From assembly GCF_018130545.1 (NCBI RefSeq), contig NZ_JAFCKF010000002.1:62001-126000 (forward strand): 64,000 nucleotides of DNA, read 5' to 3'. Of the stretch, positions 1-8,661 are shown in pieces. The notes beneath the pieces were generated by a model that saw nothing but the letters and a program-made list of their open reading frames with translations, ran no database searches and had not been told where the DNA came from. Source of the DNA: Bradyrhizobium tropiciagri. GTDB taxonomy: Bacteria; Pseudomonadota; Alphaproteobacteria; Rhizobiales; Xanthobacteraceae. Made by a program: the position numbers and the translations under genes. Position 1 is the first letter of the stretch. Every line of letters begins with the position of its first letter.

Positions 1-993
1 GCGTTCAACCAGCCAGCCGGCGATCGGTGCGGCGAACGCGACCGCGATCGGCCATGGCGTGATCAAGAGGCCGATCTGCACCGCCGAATATCCGAAATGG
101 TTTTCGAGATAGAACGGCATCGCGACGAAGGCCAGCATCTGGCCGCAGAACGAGGCGATCGAGGTGCCGATCGAGAGTGCGAAGATCGGAATCCGCAAGA
201 GGTCGACCGGCAGCAGCGGCGAGGGCAGATGCTGCTGCCGCCGATACAGCAGATGCGAGGCGACCACAGCGACAGCGAACTCCAATGCACAGACATAGAG
301 CGCCTCGCCATGGCCGGCGCTGTCGATCGCGCTGATGCCGAAGCCGAATGCGATGGCGCTCATGCCGGCGCTCTGCCAGTCGAAGGCGTGCACGGCGGGC
401 CTGGTGTGCGGCAGGAAGCGCCAGCCCAAGGCCAGCGTCACGATGCCGAGCGGGACGTTGATGGCGAACAGATAGGGCCAGGTCCCGACCGCTAGGATGA
501 ACGAGGCGATGGTCGGGCCGACCGCGGCCGAGATCGCGACCACCAGTGCATTGACGCCGATGCCGCGGCCGAGCAGCGAATGCGGATAAATGAAGCGGAC
601 CAGCGCGGTGTTGACGCTGAGGATCCCGGCGGCGCCAAAGCCTTGCAGGATGCGGGCGATCGTCAGCAGTGGCAGCGTGTGCGCCAGCGCGCAGAACAGC
701 GAGGCCAGCGTGAACAGCAGCAGCCCGGCCAGATAGACCCGGCGATAGCCGATGATCTCGCCGAGCGAGGCCAGCGGCAGCAGCGAGATCGTGATCGCGA
801 GCTGATAGCCGTTGACGATCCAGATCGAGAAGGCGGGGCTGGCGTCAAGATCCCGGGCAATGGTCGGCAGCGCGACATTGGCAATCGAGCCGTCGACGAC
901 GGCCATCACGAGGCCGAGTGCGATCGTGAGAATGGCCCAATTGCGCTGCGGCTGCGGCAGCCCATCGGGATGCTCAATGATCGCGGACGACAT
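1..993 (-). CDS. MFS drug-efflux transporter, DHA2 (EmrB/QacA-like), 3' end outside the window
   Basis: The frame is open from an ATG at 993 to the window edge, giving 331 residues of an integral membrane transporter without its C-terminus. The N-terminal part shows the DHA2 pattern: a first helix ending in MAVVDGSIANVALPTI (motif D1-like), a conserved W-V-N-GYQLA segment, a GRR-type loop (EIIGYRRVY) and RILQGFGAAG (motif B-like with Arg). These features mark proton-coupled multidrug exporters with about 14 helices, so roughly 130-200 residues should lie beyond the edge. A GAGGG sequence sits about 9 bases before the ATG. The substrate cannot be told from the sequence. Confidence 0.88.
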   Translation of the reverse strand, partial: MSSAIIEHPDGLPQPQRNWAILTIALGLVMAVVDGSIANVALPTIARDLDASPAFSIWIVNGYQLAITISLLPLASLGEIIGYRRVYLAGLLLFTLASLFCALAHTLPLLTIARILQGFGAAGILSVNTALVRFIYPHSLLGRGIGVNALVVAISAAVGPTIASFILAVGTWPYLFAINVPLGIVTLALGWRFLPHTRPAVHAFDWQSAGMSAIAFGFGISAIDSAGHGEALYVCALEFAVAVVASHLLYRRQQHLPSPLLPVDLLRIPIFALSIGTSIASFCGQMLAFVAMPFYLENHFGYSAVQIGLLITPWPIAVAFAAPIAGWLVER

Positions 994-1142
994 GTCGTGG
1001 AGTGGCCCTCGGTTCCTGCGTTGCGGGTCTACCGCATGCTGGATTAGCCGGGCCTTTGCAACCCCGAATGCCGGATGCCGGCCGCGATCAAAACGAGGGC
1101 GGGCGCGGTGCGGCGGTTCAGCCTCGATGTTAGCCTCGATCG

Positions 1143-1496
1143 TTAGCCTTGGCCGAGCAGTTCCTTGATGCGCTGCTGCAGCTGCCGCTTCTTGATCTCG
1201 CTGCGGCGGACCCGCTCGTCGAGATCGCTGACGGGCGTGTCCGAGGTCATGATCCGGAAGGCGAGGCCGACCTTGTTGGCCTGGCGCCAGATCAGGCGGG
1301 CCAGGAACGAGCGGCCCTTGCGGGCGATGCTCAGATTCATCTCTTCGGGCAGGGGCGCGGCATCACCGAATTCAACGCACGCGCCGCCTTCACTGATATT
1401 GCGGACGACGCAATCCATCGTCGAGCCACGGTCATTGATCTCCGCAACCGCACCGTAAAACACCTTGTCGCGAACGCTCTGGCGCCGGTCCTGCAT
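1143..1496 (-). CDS. PilZ-domain protein (c-di-GMP receptor candidate)
   Basis: This is a 117-residue single-domain protein. It carries both halves of the PilZ c-di-GMP binding signature: RRQSVR near residues 4-9 (RxxxR) and NISEGG at about 33-38 (N-x-S-x-x-G). The C-terminus is a short basic helix rich in R, K and Q that may form a coiled coil. A near-perfect ribosome site (AAGGAGG) lies about 7 bases before the ATG. Single PilZ domains typically act by binding a partner such as a motility or exopolysaccharide enzyme. No such gene is adjacent, so the target is unknown. The diguanylate cyclase PleD is encoded about 16 kb away. Confidence 0.85.
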   Translation of the reverse strand: MQDRRQSVRDKVFYGAVAEINDRGSTMDCVVRNISEGGACVEFGDAAPLPEEMNLSIARKGRSFLARLIWRQANKVGLAFRIMTSDTPVSDLDERVRRSEIKKRQLQQRIKELLGQG

Positions 1497-1722
1497 GGGA
1501 AATCCTCCTTAAATTAACGGCAGGACTGTACCGGTCGGCGTCCGCGAAAAGAAGGGTGCCGGGGAAAACCGTTGCAGTTAGTGTAAATTGTTTGCATCCG
1601 TGAAGGTCTGGATTCCCGGCTATTTTGCGCCGCGAGGCACACGCAAAGCCCCTTTGGAACGGGATTCTTGCTTTGACGCGTCCTGTCAACGCGAGCCGGT
1701 ATCCGCTTCGCTCGACAGCGCT

Positions 1723-2679
1723 TTAGTTCGGCAGCCGGCTATGTCGCCAATCGCGCGGCGACAGGCCGTAATGCTCGCGGAACACGCGGCCGAAATGCGA
1801 GAGATCGTTAAAGCCCCAGGCGAACGCGATCTCGCCGATATGGCGATGGGCGTGTGCCGGCGAGGCGAGGTCGCGCTTGCAGCGCTCCAGCCGCTGCGCC
1901 AGCACGAAGCGCTGGAACGAGGTGTCCTCGTCGGCCAAAAGGCTGTTGACGTAGCGAGGCGAGATGCCGAGCGCGGCGGCGGTTTCAGCGAGGCCAAGCT
2001 CGGGGTTCGGCAGATGCGCCAGCACATGCGCCTTCAGCCGGTACAGCAGGGCAGAGCGATGGGTCGAGGCCGGCAGCGCGGCGCCGCCGAGCCGCTCGCT
2101 CATCGCCATCGCCAGCAAGTCGGCGGCCTGATCGGCGAGGCGGATCGCATTGTCGGGATCGAGCCGGTCGGCGATCTCGGAGAGCCCCGAGATGAACTGA
2201 AAGGCCAGCCGCTGCACCGGGCGATCCGATGCGAACGTCGTCGCGGTGAGGCCCTGGGTGCCAGCAAAGCGCCGGTGCAGCATTGCGCGCGGCACCTGGA
2301 AGATGGTTTGGGTGAAGTCGTCGTTGAAGCGCAATTCGTAGGGGCGCGTGGTGTCGTAGAACGCGAACTCGCCGGGCTGGATCACGGTCTCGCGGCCGTC
2401 CTGCAGCACGGCGCCGGCGCCGCGCTGGCCGAGCGCGACCAGCACGAAGTCCTCGCTGGTGCGCGCGATCCGTGATGGCGTGCGCAGCACGCGCTGCCGG
2501 CCCGACGACACGACCGAGCATTTCACCGTGCCGAGTTGCGCGCTGGTGATGGCGCCGTGGAAGGCGCTGCCGAGATCGGACTTGCAGTCGAGCTGCACGA
2601 ACACGTCGCAGACGATGTCCCGCCAGAGCGCGAGGCGCCGGTGCGTGGGCGCGTCTTCCGTGGTGAACAGGGCCGGCAT
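1723..2679 (-). CDS. AraC-family transcriptional regulator of the nitrilase/aldoxime genes
   Basis: The protein has 318 residues. The N-terminal two thirds resemble the AraC-binding-like cupin domain (GEFAFYDTTRPYELRF around 120-135). The C-terminal 100 residues form the paired helix-turn-helix domain, ending in the family hallmark IAFAWGFNDLSHFGRVFREHYGLSPRDWR. The start has a strong ribosome site (GGGAGGAAATC before ATG). It is transcribed divergently from the nitrilase gene across a 208-base gap. AraC-type regulators such as NitR control nitrilase genes in other bacteria, so it is inferred to activate the aldoxime-nitrile genes, probably with an aldoxime or nitrile as inducer. Confidence 0.9.
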   Translation of the reverse strand: MPALFTTEDAPTHRRLALWRDIVCDVFVQLDCKSDLGSAFHGAITSAQLGTVKCSVVSSGRQRVLRTPSRIARTSEDFVLVALGQRGAGAVLQDGRETVIQPGEFAFYDTTRPYELRFNDDFTQTIFQVPRAMLHRRFAGTQGLTATTFASDRPVQRLAFQFISGLSEIADRLDPDNAIRLADQAADLLAMAMSERLGGAALPASTHRSALLYRLKAHVLAHLPNPELGLAETAAALGISPRYVNSLLADEDTSFQRFVLAQRLERCKRDLASPAHAHRHIGEIAFAWGFNDLSHFGRVFREHYGLSPRDWRHSRLPN

Positions 2680-2887
2680 GATTTCCTCCCTTCACGAGTG
2701 CAAACGCTGGCCACGCAAACAAAGCAAGCTTCGTACCGGTGACGGCCGGGGGAATCTCCTCCGCAGTCGAATTTTCCTTCCGTCCTGGTCGAACGGCGTC
2801 CCCGGTCCCAAGGCAGCATGATGTCAGAAGCGGCTGCGGCCGATCAAGACCGAACCGGCCGGAGCGGCCGGTCACGAGGAGGACATC
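2680..2887. promoter_or_regulatory. divergent control region between the AraC regulator and nitrilase
   Basis: This 208-base gap separates two divergent starts, so it must hold the promoters of both transcripts and probably the AraC-type binding sites. I see no unambiguous direct repeat or -35/-10 pair. The only clear elements are the two ribosome sites, GGAGGAAATC on the minus strand and GAGGAGGACATC on the plus strand. Confidence 0.4.
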
Positions 2888-3898
2888 ATGGGCATCGAAC
2901 ATCCGAAATATCGCGTTGCGGTGGTGCAGGCGGCGCCTGCCTGGCTCGATCTCGACGCCTCCATCGCCAAGAGCATTTCCCTGATCGAGGAGGCGGCCTC
3001 CAAAGGGGCAAAACTGATCGCGTTCCCCGAGGCCTTCATCCCCGGCTATCCCTGGTATATCTGGCTGGACTCGCCGGCCTGGGCGATCGGGCGTGGCTTC
3101 GTGCAGCGCTATTTCGATAATTCGCTGAGCTATGACAGTCCGCAGGCTGAGAAGCTGCGGCTCGCGGTGAAGAAGGCTGGAATGACCGCGGTGCTCGGCC
3201 TGTCCGAGCGCGAGGGCGGCAGCCTCTACCTCGCGCAATGGCTGATCGGGCCTGACGGCGAGACCATCGCCAAGCGGCGCAAGCTGCGGCCGACCCATGC
3301 CGAGCGCACGGTCTATGGCGAGGGCGACGGCAGCGACCTTGCGGTGCATGACCGTCCCGGCATCGGCCGGCTCGGCGCGCTGTGCTGCTGGGAGCACCTG
3401 CAGCCACTGTCGAAATACGCGATGTATGCCCAGAACGAGCAGGTCCATGTCGCGGCCTGGCCGAGCTTCTCGCTGTACGATCCATTCGCGCCGGCGCTCG
3501 GCTGGGAGGTCAACAACGCGGCCTCGCGCGTCTATGCGGTCGAAGGCTCGTGCTTCGTGCTGGCGCCCTGCGCCACGGTCTCGCAGGCGATGGTCGACGA
3601 GATGTGCGACCGCGACGACAAGCATGCGCTGCTGCATGTCGGCGGCGGACACGCCGCGATCTACGGGCCGGACGGCAGCTCGATCGCCGAGAAGCTGCCG
3701 CCCGAACAGGAAGGCCTGCTGCTCGCCGATATCGACCTCGGCGCGATCGGGATCGCCAAGAATGCCGCCGATCCCGCCGGGCATTATTCGCGGCCGGACG
3801 TCACGCGCCTGCTCTTGAACAAGAAGCCCTCGAAGCGCGTCGAGCATTTTGCGCTGCCGCTCGACAGTTTCGAGGAGGTTGACGCGGCCGCGAACTGA
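2888..3898 (+). CDS. nitrilase (EC 3.5.5.-)
   Basis: The protein has 336 residues, the usual size of a bacterial nitrilase. All three catalytic residues are visible: Glu48 in FPEAFIPGYP, Lys132 in KRRKLRPTHAE, and Cys167 in GALCCWEHLQPLSK, which fits the nitrilase signature. The GYP after Glu48 and the CWEH block separate nitrilases from other carbon-nitrogen hydrolases such as amidases. It hydrolyses a nitrile directly to a carboxylic acid plus ammonia in the cytoplasm. The next gene, 26 bases downstream, encodes an aldoxime dehydratase that makes nitriles, so the pair should convert an aldoxime to an acid. The exact substrate (arylaceto- or aliphatic nitrile) is not resolved. Confidence 0.94.
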   Translation: MGIEHPKYRVAVVQAAPAWLDLDASIAKSISLIEEAASKGAKLIAFPEAFIPGYPWYIWLDSPAWAIGRGFVQRYFDNSLSYDSPQAEKLRLAVKKAGMTAVLGLSEREGGSLYLAQWLIGPDGETIAKRRKLRPTHAERTVYGEGDGSDLAVHDRPGIGRLGALCCWEHLQPLSKYAMYAQNEQVHVAAWPSFSLYDPFAPALGWEVNNAASRVYAVEGSCFVLAPCATVSQAMVDEMCDRDDKHALLHVGGGHAAIYGPDGSSIAEKLPPEQEGLLLADIDLGAIGIAKNAADPAGHYSRPDVTRLLLNKKPSKRVEHFALPLDSFEEVDAAAN

Positions 3899-3924
3899 CC
3901 GACCTCCAACCGGAGGCGATTGCC

Positions 3925-4956
3925 ATGGAATCCGCAATTCCATCTCACCTGCAAACGGCGCGCTCCCGTCATCGTCGCGTGCCCGACGATTACGCGCCGC
4001 CTTATCCGTCCTTCGTCGCGCGCCACAAGCCCGCGGTTGCGAGCGTGATCATGGCCTATTTCGGCGTGCAGCTTCGTGGCGAGCCGACCGCCGCGGTGGC
4101 CGAGGCGCTGGCGCAGATCGCTGGGCGTTTTGCCGGCGAGAACGGCCCAACGCATTGGGACCGCGCGCAATATGTCGACCAGGCCGGGTTCACCAATGTG
4201 GTCTCGGTTGCCTATTGGGACGATGCCGGGCGTTTCGACGCCTGGTTCGAGGGCGCACGCGAGGCCTGGACCGGCGGCAGCGCCAGCGATGGCGTCGGCC
4301 GTTTCATCGAGGTGCTGCGGCCGCATGTTGCGCGCTACGAAACGCTGTTCTCGTCGCTCGGCCGGCCGGAGGGCGTCGCCGTGCTCGCCGACGGCATGAG
4401 CGGTGAGGTGCAGGAGCACGCCTATTGGGGCGGCATGCGCGACCGCATCCCGCTGTCGCAGACCGACGCGATGTCGCCGGGCGGCGAGCCGCGTGTGATC
4501 CGCGACGGCGCGAGGATCCGCGTCGTGGCGCATGACAATCTCTGCCTGATCCGCTCCGGCCAGGACTGGAGCGACACCGAAGCATCCGAACGCAAGATGT
4601 ATCTCGACGATGTCGAGCCGGTGTTGCGCGAGGGCATGGATTTCCTGCGTGACGAGGGCGTGCCGATCGGCTGCTACGCCAACCGCTATATGCGTGTCGT
4701 CGATGCGGAGGGAAGACCGACGGAAAAGTCCTACGGTCAGAGCTGGTGGAAGAGCCTCGCGGCCCTGGAGCGCTGGGCGGAATCACACCCGACCCATGTC
4801 AGGATCTTCGGCGCGGCGATGAAGTATCTGTCGACGCTCGGACCGAACGCAAAGCTCCGGCTGTATCACGAGGTCACGGTCGCCGCCGCCGACGAGCAAT
4901 TCTTCGAATATCTCGGCTGCCACGACCGGACGGGGATGTTGGGCGCGGTGCAGTGA
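3925..4956 (+). CDS. oxd: aldoxime dehydratase, heme-containing (phenylacetaldoxime dehydratase family)
   Basis: The protein has 343 residues and belongs to the heme-containing aldoxime dehydratases (EC 4.99.1.-), which dehydrate R-CH=NOH to R-CN with the substrate bound directly to ferrous heme. Recognised family segments are HAYWGGMRDRIPLSQTD (165-180), GQDWSDTEASERKMYLD (212-228), WAESHPTH (284-291), KLRLYHEV (310-316) and CHDRTGML (332-339). His315 in LYHEV is the likely catalytic distal histidine; the SHPTH segment is the likely source of the heme ligand, although numbering was not aligned. It has a good ribosome site (GGAGG) and follows the nitrilase by 26 bases, so the two are almost certainly co-transcribed as one pathway. 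Confidence 0.93.
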   Translation: MESAIPSHLQTARSRHRRVPDDYAPPYPSFVARHKPAVASVIMAYFGVQLRGEPTAAVAEALAQIAGRFAGENGPTHWDRAQYVDQAGFTNVVSVAYWDDAGRFDAWFEGAREAWTGGSASDGVGRFIEVLRPHVARYETLFSSLGRPEGVAVLADGMSGEVQEHAYWGGMRDRIPLSQTDAMSPGGEPRVIRDGARIRVVAHDNLCLIRSGQDWSDTEASERKMYLDDVEPVLREGMDFLRDEGVPIGCYANRYMRVVDAEGRPTEKSYGQSWWKSLAALERWAESHPTHVRIFGAAMKYLSTLGPNAKLRLYHEVTVAAADEQFFEYLGCHDRTGMLGAVQ

Positions 4957-4978
4957 GCATCACCACCTTGCACCACTT

Positions 4979-5090
4979 GTCGTCCCCCGGCTTGGCCGGG
5001 GGACCCAGTACGCCGCGGCTTCTCCGCGACTGACTGGTGTCTCTGGAATACTGGATCGCCCAGTCGAGCCGGACGATGACACCGTGAGTT
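4979..5090. repeat. extragenic palindromic repeat (REP-like), copy 1
   Basis: The element opens with GTCGTCCCCCGGCTTGGCCG, a short hairpin in itself, and ends with CGAGCCGGACGATGAC, so its ends are inverted relative to each other. It lies between convergent genes. Related elements with the same GTC(G/A)TC...GA(C/T)GAC end structure recur elsewhere in this window. Confidence 0.7.
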
Positions 5091-5132
5091 GGATAAGCGC
5101 TCGTGCCTATCGCCGAGATCTAACGCCCGCTG

Positions 5133-6062
5133 TTACGCGACGCGGAGGCCCTTGGCGACCTCCTTCTGCGCGTCGAACTCGCGGCGCAGGCGCGCCAGCT
5201 CCTCGGCGCTGAGCGCATCGGCATTGCTGTAGTCGCGCTTCCAGGAGGCGTCCTCGCTCCAGCGCAGCGGCGACTGCACCGTGGTCTGCGGACCGGGCGC
5301 GGATTCCAGCACGCGCAGGGCGAGCTCCAGCGTGAACGCCTGCGAGGCCTCGTCGTGTGGCTTGCCGGCGGAGTTGCCGAGTGGGAAATCCGAGAACAGG
5401 AAGCGCGGCACGGCGGCGTGTTCGACGATATCCTTGGCGCAACCCATCACGACGGTCGGGATGCCGTTGGCCTCGAGATGCCGCGCCACCAGGCTGACAG
5501 TCTGATGGCAGACCGGACAGTTCGGCACCAGCACCGCGGCGTCGACCATGTCGTCGCGGCAGCGCTTGAGGATTTCGGGGGCGTCGGTCTCGATCGTGAC
5601 GCGATGGCTGCGGTTGGTCGGGGCGCCGAAGAAGCGCGGCGCGACTTCGCCGATCGTGCCGGCCGCGGCGAGGCGCTTGAGTTGCGCCAGCGGGAACCAG
5701 GTGCCGCTGTCGGTCGCGGTGGTGTGGGTGCGGTCATAGGCGATGTGCGAAATCCGCAGATCGTGCGGCTGGGAGGTGTCGCCGTCATAGACCGAATAGA
5801 ACTTGGCTCCGCCATTGTATTTGGCGCCGGGACCCTGGTCGCCCTTGGCGGGATCGAACGGCGCCGCCGTCGTGATGAGGGCGACGCGGGACTGGTTCAG
5901 CGGCTTCCTGAGCGGCTGGAACGGGGCGGAGGTGTAATGGGCCCAGCGGTAGGGGGTGGTGTAGCCGATCGCCGCGTAATAGTCGCGGGTCCGCTTCATG
6001 TAGCCGATCGGGGCATCGTCGTCGGGGGCAAAGCCGGTTTGATCGTCCGAGGCTGCGGCCAT
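5133..6062 (-). CDS. GrdB/PrdB-like reductase-family protein with Cys instead of Sec
   Basis: The protein has 309 residues and resembles the glycine/sarcosine/betaine reductase selenoprotein B and D-proline reductase PrdB family. Diagnostic parts are FYSVYDGDTSQPHDLRISH, an NCPVCHQTVSLVARHLE motif near the middle, GIPTVVMGCAKDI and the terminal FSDFPLGNSAGKPHD. The CPVC pair sits where I would expect the selenocysteine redox site of anaerobic relatives; I could not align it. The start was placed at 6062 because GGGAG precedes that ATG by 7 bases, while ATGs at 6086-6089 have no ribosome site. It converges with the aldoxime dehydratase gene. The function in an aerobic host is unknown. Confidence 0.72.
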   Translation of the reverse strand: MAAASDDQTGFAPDDDAPIGYMKRTRDYYAAIGYTTPYRWAHYTSAPFQPLRKPLNQSRVALITTAAPFDPAKGDQGPGAKYNGGAKFYSVYDGDTSQPHDLRISHIAYDRTHTTATDSGTWFPLAQLKRLAAAGTIGEVAPRFFGAPTNRSHRVTIETDAPEILKRCRDDMVDAAVLVPNCPVCHQTVSLVARHLEANGIPTVVMGCAKDIVEHAAVPRFLFSDFPLGNSAGKPHDEASQAFTLELALRVLESAPGPQTTVQSPLRWSEDASWKRDYSNADALSAEELARLRREFDAQKEVAKGLRVA

Positions 6063-6154
6063 TTTGCGCTCCCTTTTGCGCGCCATCATTTCAGTCCATA
6101 GCTAGACCACGAGCTTGCGGTGTCAAGCCGCCGCTGCGCGGGAACAGATTTGCG

Positions 6155-7270
6155 ATGCGAACAGGTCGTTGCGCCGCATGGATCACGCTTTTGTTGCTGG
6201 TGTTGCCGGCCGGCGCCGGCGCAGAGGATCCGCCTGCCGCAGCCCCGGCAACGTCGCCCAGCGCCGGGCAGCCCGCGGCGGCACCTGCGGACAAGCCCGC
6301 CACGCCTGCCGAGAAACCAGCGCCGGCGGAGCAGCCTGCGCCACCGCCGGGCGAGCAGTCCGCGCCCTCGGCGGAGAAGCCTGCGGCACCTCCGGCAGAC
6401 GCGCCTGCGGCGCCCGCCGAGAAGCCTGCGGCGGCAACCGACAAGCCAGCGGACGACGCACGCGAGAGCGACACCCGCGAGGCGATGTGCCTGATGATCG
6501 AGTCGGCGGCGCGGGCCAACGATCTGCCGCTCGAATTCTTCGCGCGCGTGATCTGGCAGGAGAGCCGCTTCCAGTCCGATGCCGTCGGTCCCATGACCCG
6601 GAGCGGCCAGCGCGCGCAGGGCATCGCGCAGTTCATGCCCGGCACCGCCAACGAGCGCGGGCTGCTCGATCCCTTCAATCCCGTCCAGGCGCTGCCGAAG
6701 TCGGCCGAATTCCTCAGCGAGCTGCGCAACCAGTTCGGCAATCTCGGCCTCGCGGCGGCGGCCTATAATGCTGGTCCGCGCCGGATCCAGGACTGGCTCG
6801 CCGGCACGGGATACATGCCGCAGGAGACGCGCAACTATGTCTCCGCGATCACAGGCTCCAGCGTTGACGACTGGGCCGCTGCCGCCCGCAACAACGGCAA
6901 GATGCCGGAGCGTCCGCCGGCCAAGAGTTGCCGCGAGCTGATGGCGCTGCTGAAGCGTGCACCCAACCCGTTCGTCGCGGGCCTCGAGCAGCACATCACG
7001 CTGTCGGCGGCGAAGGTGTGGGGCGTGCAGCTTGCCGCAGGCTTCAGCCGCGACAAGGCGCTGGCGATGTACGCACGTGCCATGAAGCGGCTGTCGAGCG
7101 TGATCGGCGATCAGGATCCGAGCCTGCTCGGCTCGCGGCTGCGCACGCGCGGCAGCGCGACCTTCTACCAGGTGCGCATCGGCGCCGACACGCGCCCCGA
7201 GGCCGACGGCCTGTGCAACCGCATCCGCAAGGCCGGCGGCGCGTGCTTCGTGCTGAAGAACCGGGCGTGA
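6155..7270 (+). CDS. secreted lytic transglycosylase with proline/alanine-rich linker
   Basis: The protein has 371 residues. A signal peptide covers residues 1 to about 23 (WITLLLLVLPAGAGA). A linker of about 80 residues follows, built from AEKPA / ADKPA-like repeats that would span the periplasm. The SLT catalytic domain (about 108-235) has the usual blocks: an ARVIWQESRFQSDAVG helix with catalytic Glu, GQRAQGIAQFMPGTA, and LAAAAYNAGPRRI. The last 40 residues (FYQVRIGAD...CNRIRKAGGACFVLK) look like a degenerate SPOR domain, which would bind denuded septal glycan. It cleaves peptidoglycan strands. It diverges from the GrdB-like gene. Confidence 0.88.
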   Translation: MRTGRCAAWITLLLLVLPAGAGAEDPPAAAPATSPSAGQPAAAPADKPATPAEKPAPAEQPAPPPGEQSAPSAEKPAAPPADAPAAPAEKPAAATDKPADDARESDTREAMCLMIESAARANDLPLEFFARVIWQESRFQSDAVGPMTRSGQRAQGIAQFMPGTANERGLLDPFNPVQALPKSAEFLSELRNQFGNLGLAAAAYNAGPRRIQDWLAGTGYMPQETRNYVSAITGSSVDDWAAAARNNGKMPERPPAKSCRELMALLKRAPNPFVAGLEQHITLSAAKVWGVQLAAGFSRDKALAMYARAMKRLSSVIGDQDPSLLGSRLRTRGSATFYQVRIGADTRPEADGLCNRIRKAGGACFVLKNRA

Positions 7271-7286
7271 AGCACGGACCTCTCCA

Positions 7287-7402
7287 CGTCATTGCGAAGA
7301 GCTCGTGACAAAGTTGCGGGGCAATTTTGCACTGAAGCGACGAAGCAATCCATCTGTCCGAGCAAGGGAGCAATGGATTGCTTCGCTGCGCTCGCAATGA
7401 CG
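7287..7402. repeat. extragenic palindromic repeat (REP-like), copy 2
   Basis: The ends are CGTCATTGCGAAGAGC and GCTGCGCTCGCAATGACG, and an inner pair GAAGCAATCCAT / ATGGATTGCTTC is also inverted. The whole can fold into one long hairpin. This is the familiar cATTGCGAGCGnAGCGAAGCAATCC type of intergenic repeat of Bradyrhizobium-like genomes. Confidence 0.8.
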
Positions 7403-7506
7403 GTCGGGGCTGTCGCCGTCGCATACCGGACCTGTGCAGCCACTTGCTTGACCCGTTGAGCACCGCGCCCTAAGCCGCCGCGATTGCAAAACCATCTGGT
7501 TCCACC

Positions 7507-8259
7507 GTGGCGCTTCCTCCGCTCGATTCTCCGCAATGGCAGACCTCGTTCCGCGCCTTCCTGTGGGGCGCGCGGTCGATTGGCGCGACGGTGCTCACGC
7601 TGGTGCTGTTTGCGACCTATCTCGGCATCGGCGCGCTGGCGCATGATAGCGGCTTCTCGCTGGGCTGGACCCTGGCGAGCACGGCATTCGTCTGGGCGGG
7701 GCCCGCGCAGATCATCGTGATCACGACGCTCGGCTCCGGCGCCACTGTGCTGCAAGCGGCGATCGCAGTCACCGTCAGCGCGATCAGGCTGTTTCCGATG
7801 GTGGTGTCGGTGCTGCCGCTGATGCGTACCGAGGACACCAAGCGGCGGCATCTGATCCTGGTGGCGCATCTCACGGCCGTGACGCTGTGGGTCGAATGCT
7901 ACCGCTTCCTGCCGCAAGTGCCGCGCAACCGGCGGATCGTCTTCATCCATGGGCTCGGCCTGGGGCTGGTCTCGGTCTGCCTGATCGCCAACACGATCGG
8001 TTATGCGCTCGCGGCCAACCTCACACCGTTGTTCGCCGCCGGCATGCTGATGCTGACGCCGCTGGCGTTCCTGTTCTCCACCGCGCGCAACTGTCGCGAG
8101 CTCGCCGATGTCATCGCGCTGGTGCTCGGGCTGTTGCTGTTTCCGCTGGCCGCGCTGCTGAACAGCGGGGTCGACATCCTGGTCAGCGGCGTGGTCGCGG
8201 GAACCATTGCCTATGGTGTGCACCGGGCGAGGGCGGGCGTGGTGAGGGCGCGCGCATGA
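7507..8259 (+). CDS. azlC: AzlC-family branched-chain amino acid exporter, large subunit
   Basis: The protein has 250 residues with about 7 predicted hydrophobic helices. It has the AzlC hallmark FVWAGPAQIIVITTLGSG followed by AITVSAIRLFPM-like residues. AzlC and the small AzlD protein together form an exporter of branched-chain amino acids such as valine, leucine or analogues. The start is a GTG at 7507; no strong ribosome site is visible, so a slightly different start is possible. The stop codon overlaps the ATG of azlD in an ATGA arrangement, so the two are translationally coupled. Confidence 0.87.
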   Translation: MALPPLDSPQWQTSFRAFLWGARSIGATVLTLVLFATYLGIGALAHDSGFSLGWTLASTAFVWAGPAQIIVITTLGSGATVLQAAIAVTVSAIRLFPMVVSVLPLMRTEDTKRRHLILVAHLTAVTLWVECYRFLPQVPRNRRIVFIHGLGLGLVSVCLIANTIGYALAANLTPLFAAGMLMLTPLAFLFSTARNCRELADVIALVLGLLLFPLAALLNSGVDILVSGVVAGTIAYGVHRARAGVVRARA

Positions 8260-8600
8260 CTGGCTTCATCGGTGACTGGCACGCGCTCGCGATCCTGTTC
8301 GTGGCAGGCGTCATCCCGAACCAGATCTGGCGCATGCTCGGCCTGTGGTTCGGCGGCGGCATCGATGAGAATTCCGAGCTGCTGGTCTGGGTGAGGGCGG
8401 TCGCCACCGCGATCCTCGCCGGCATCATCGCGCAGATCGTGGTGCAGCCGCCGGGCGCGCTCGCCAGCGTGCCGGACTGGCTGCGCTACGGCGCCGTCGC
8501 CGCGGGTTTCATCGTGTTCATGCTGGCGCGGAAATCGATCTTCGCTGGCGTGATTGCTGGCGAAATCGTCATGCTCGGCGGCAAATACTGGCTCGGCTGA
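8256..8600 (+). CDS. azlD: AzlD-family branched-chain amino acid exporter, small subunit
   Basis: The protein has 114 residues, the normal AzlD size. It starts at the ATG that overlaps the azlC stop by four bases. It has four hydrophobic helices and the typical VIPNQIWRMLGLWFGG segment after helix 1. It is the obligatory partner of the AzlC subunit just upstream. The next gene (a solute-binding protein) starts 61 bases later and is probably a separate unit. Confidence 0.86.
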   Translation: MTGFIGDWHALAILFVAGVIPNQIWRMLGLWFGGGIDENSELLVWVRAVATAILAGIIAQIVVQPPGALASVPDWLRYGAVAAGFIVFMLARKSIFAGVIAGEIVMLGGKYWLG

Positions 8601-8661
8601 TTGCGGCGACTGCATTATCCGTTACTCTCGCTCCCCAAGAACAAGACAACGGGGAAACGGC

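Noticed and set aside
1985-3943. Long open frame antisense to the nitrilase and across the AraC gene (about 650 codons)
   Set aside because: Composition and lack of motifs show it is a shadow; the nitrilase and AraC proteins are complete on their own frames.
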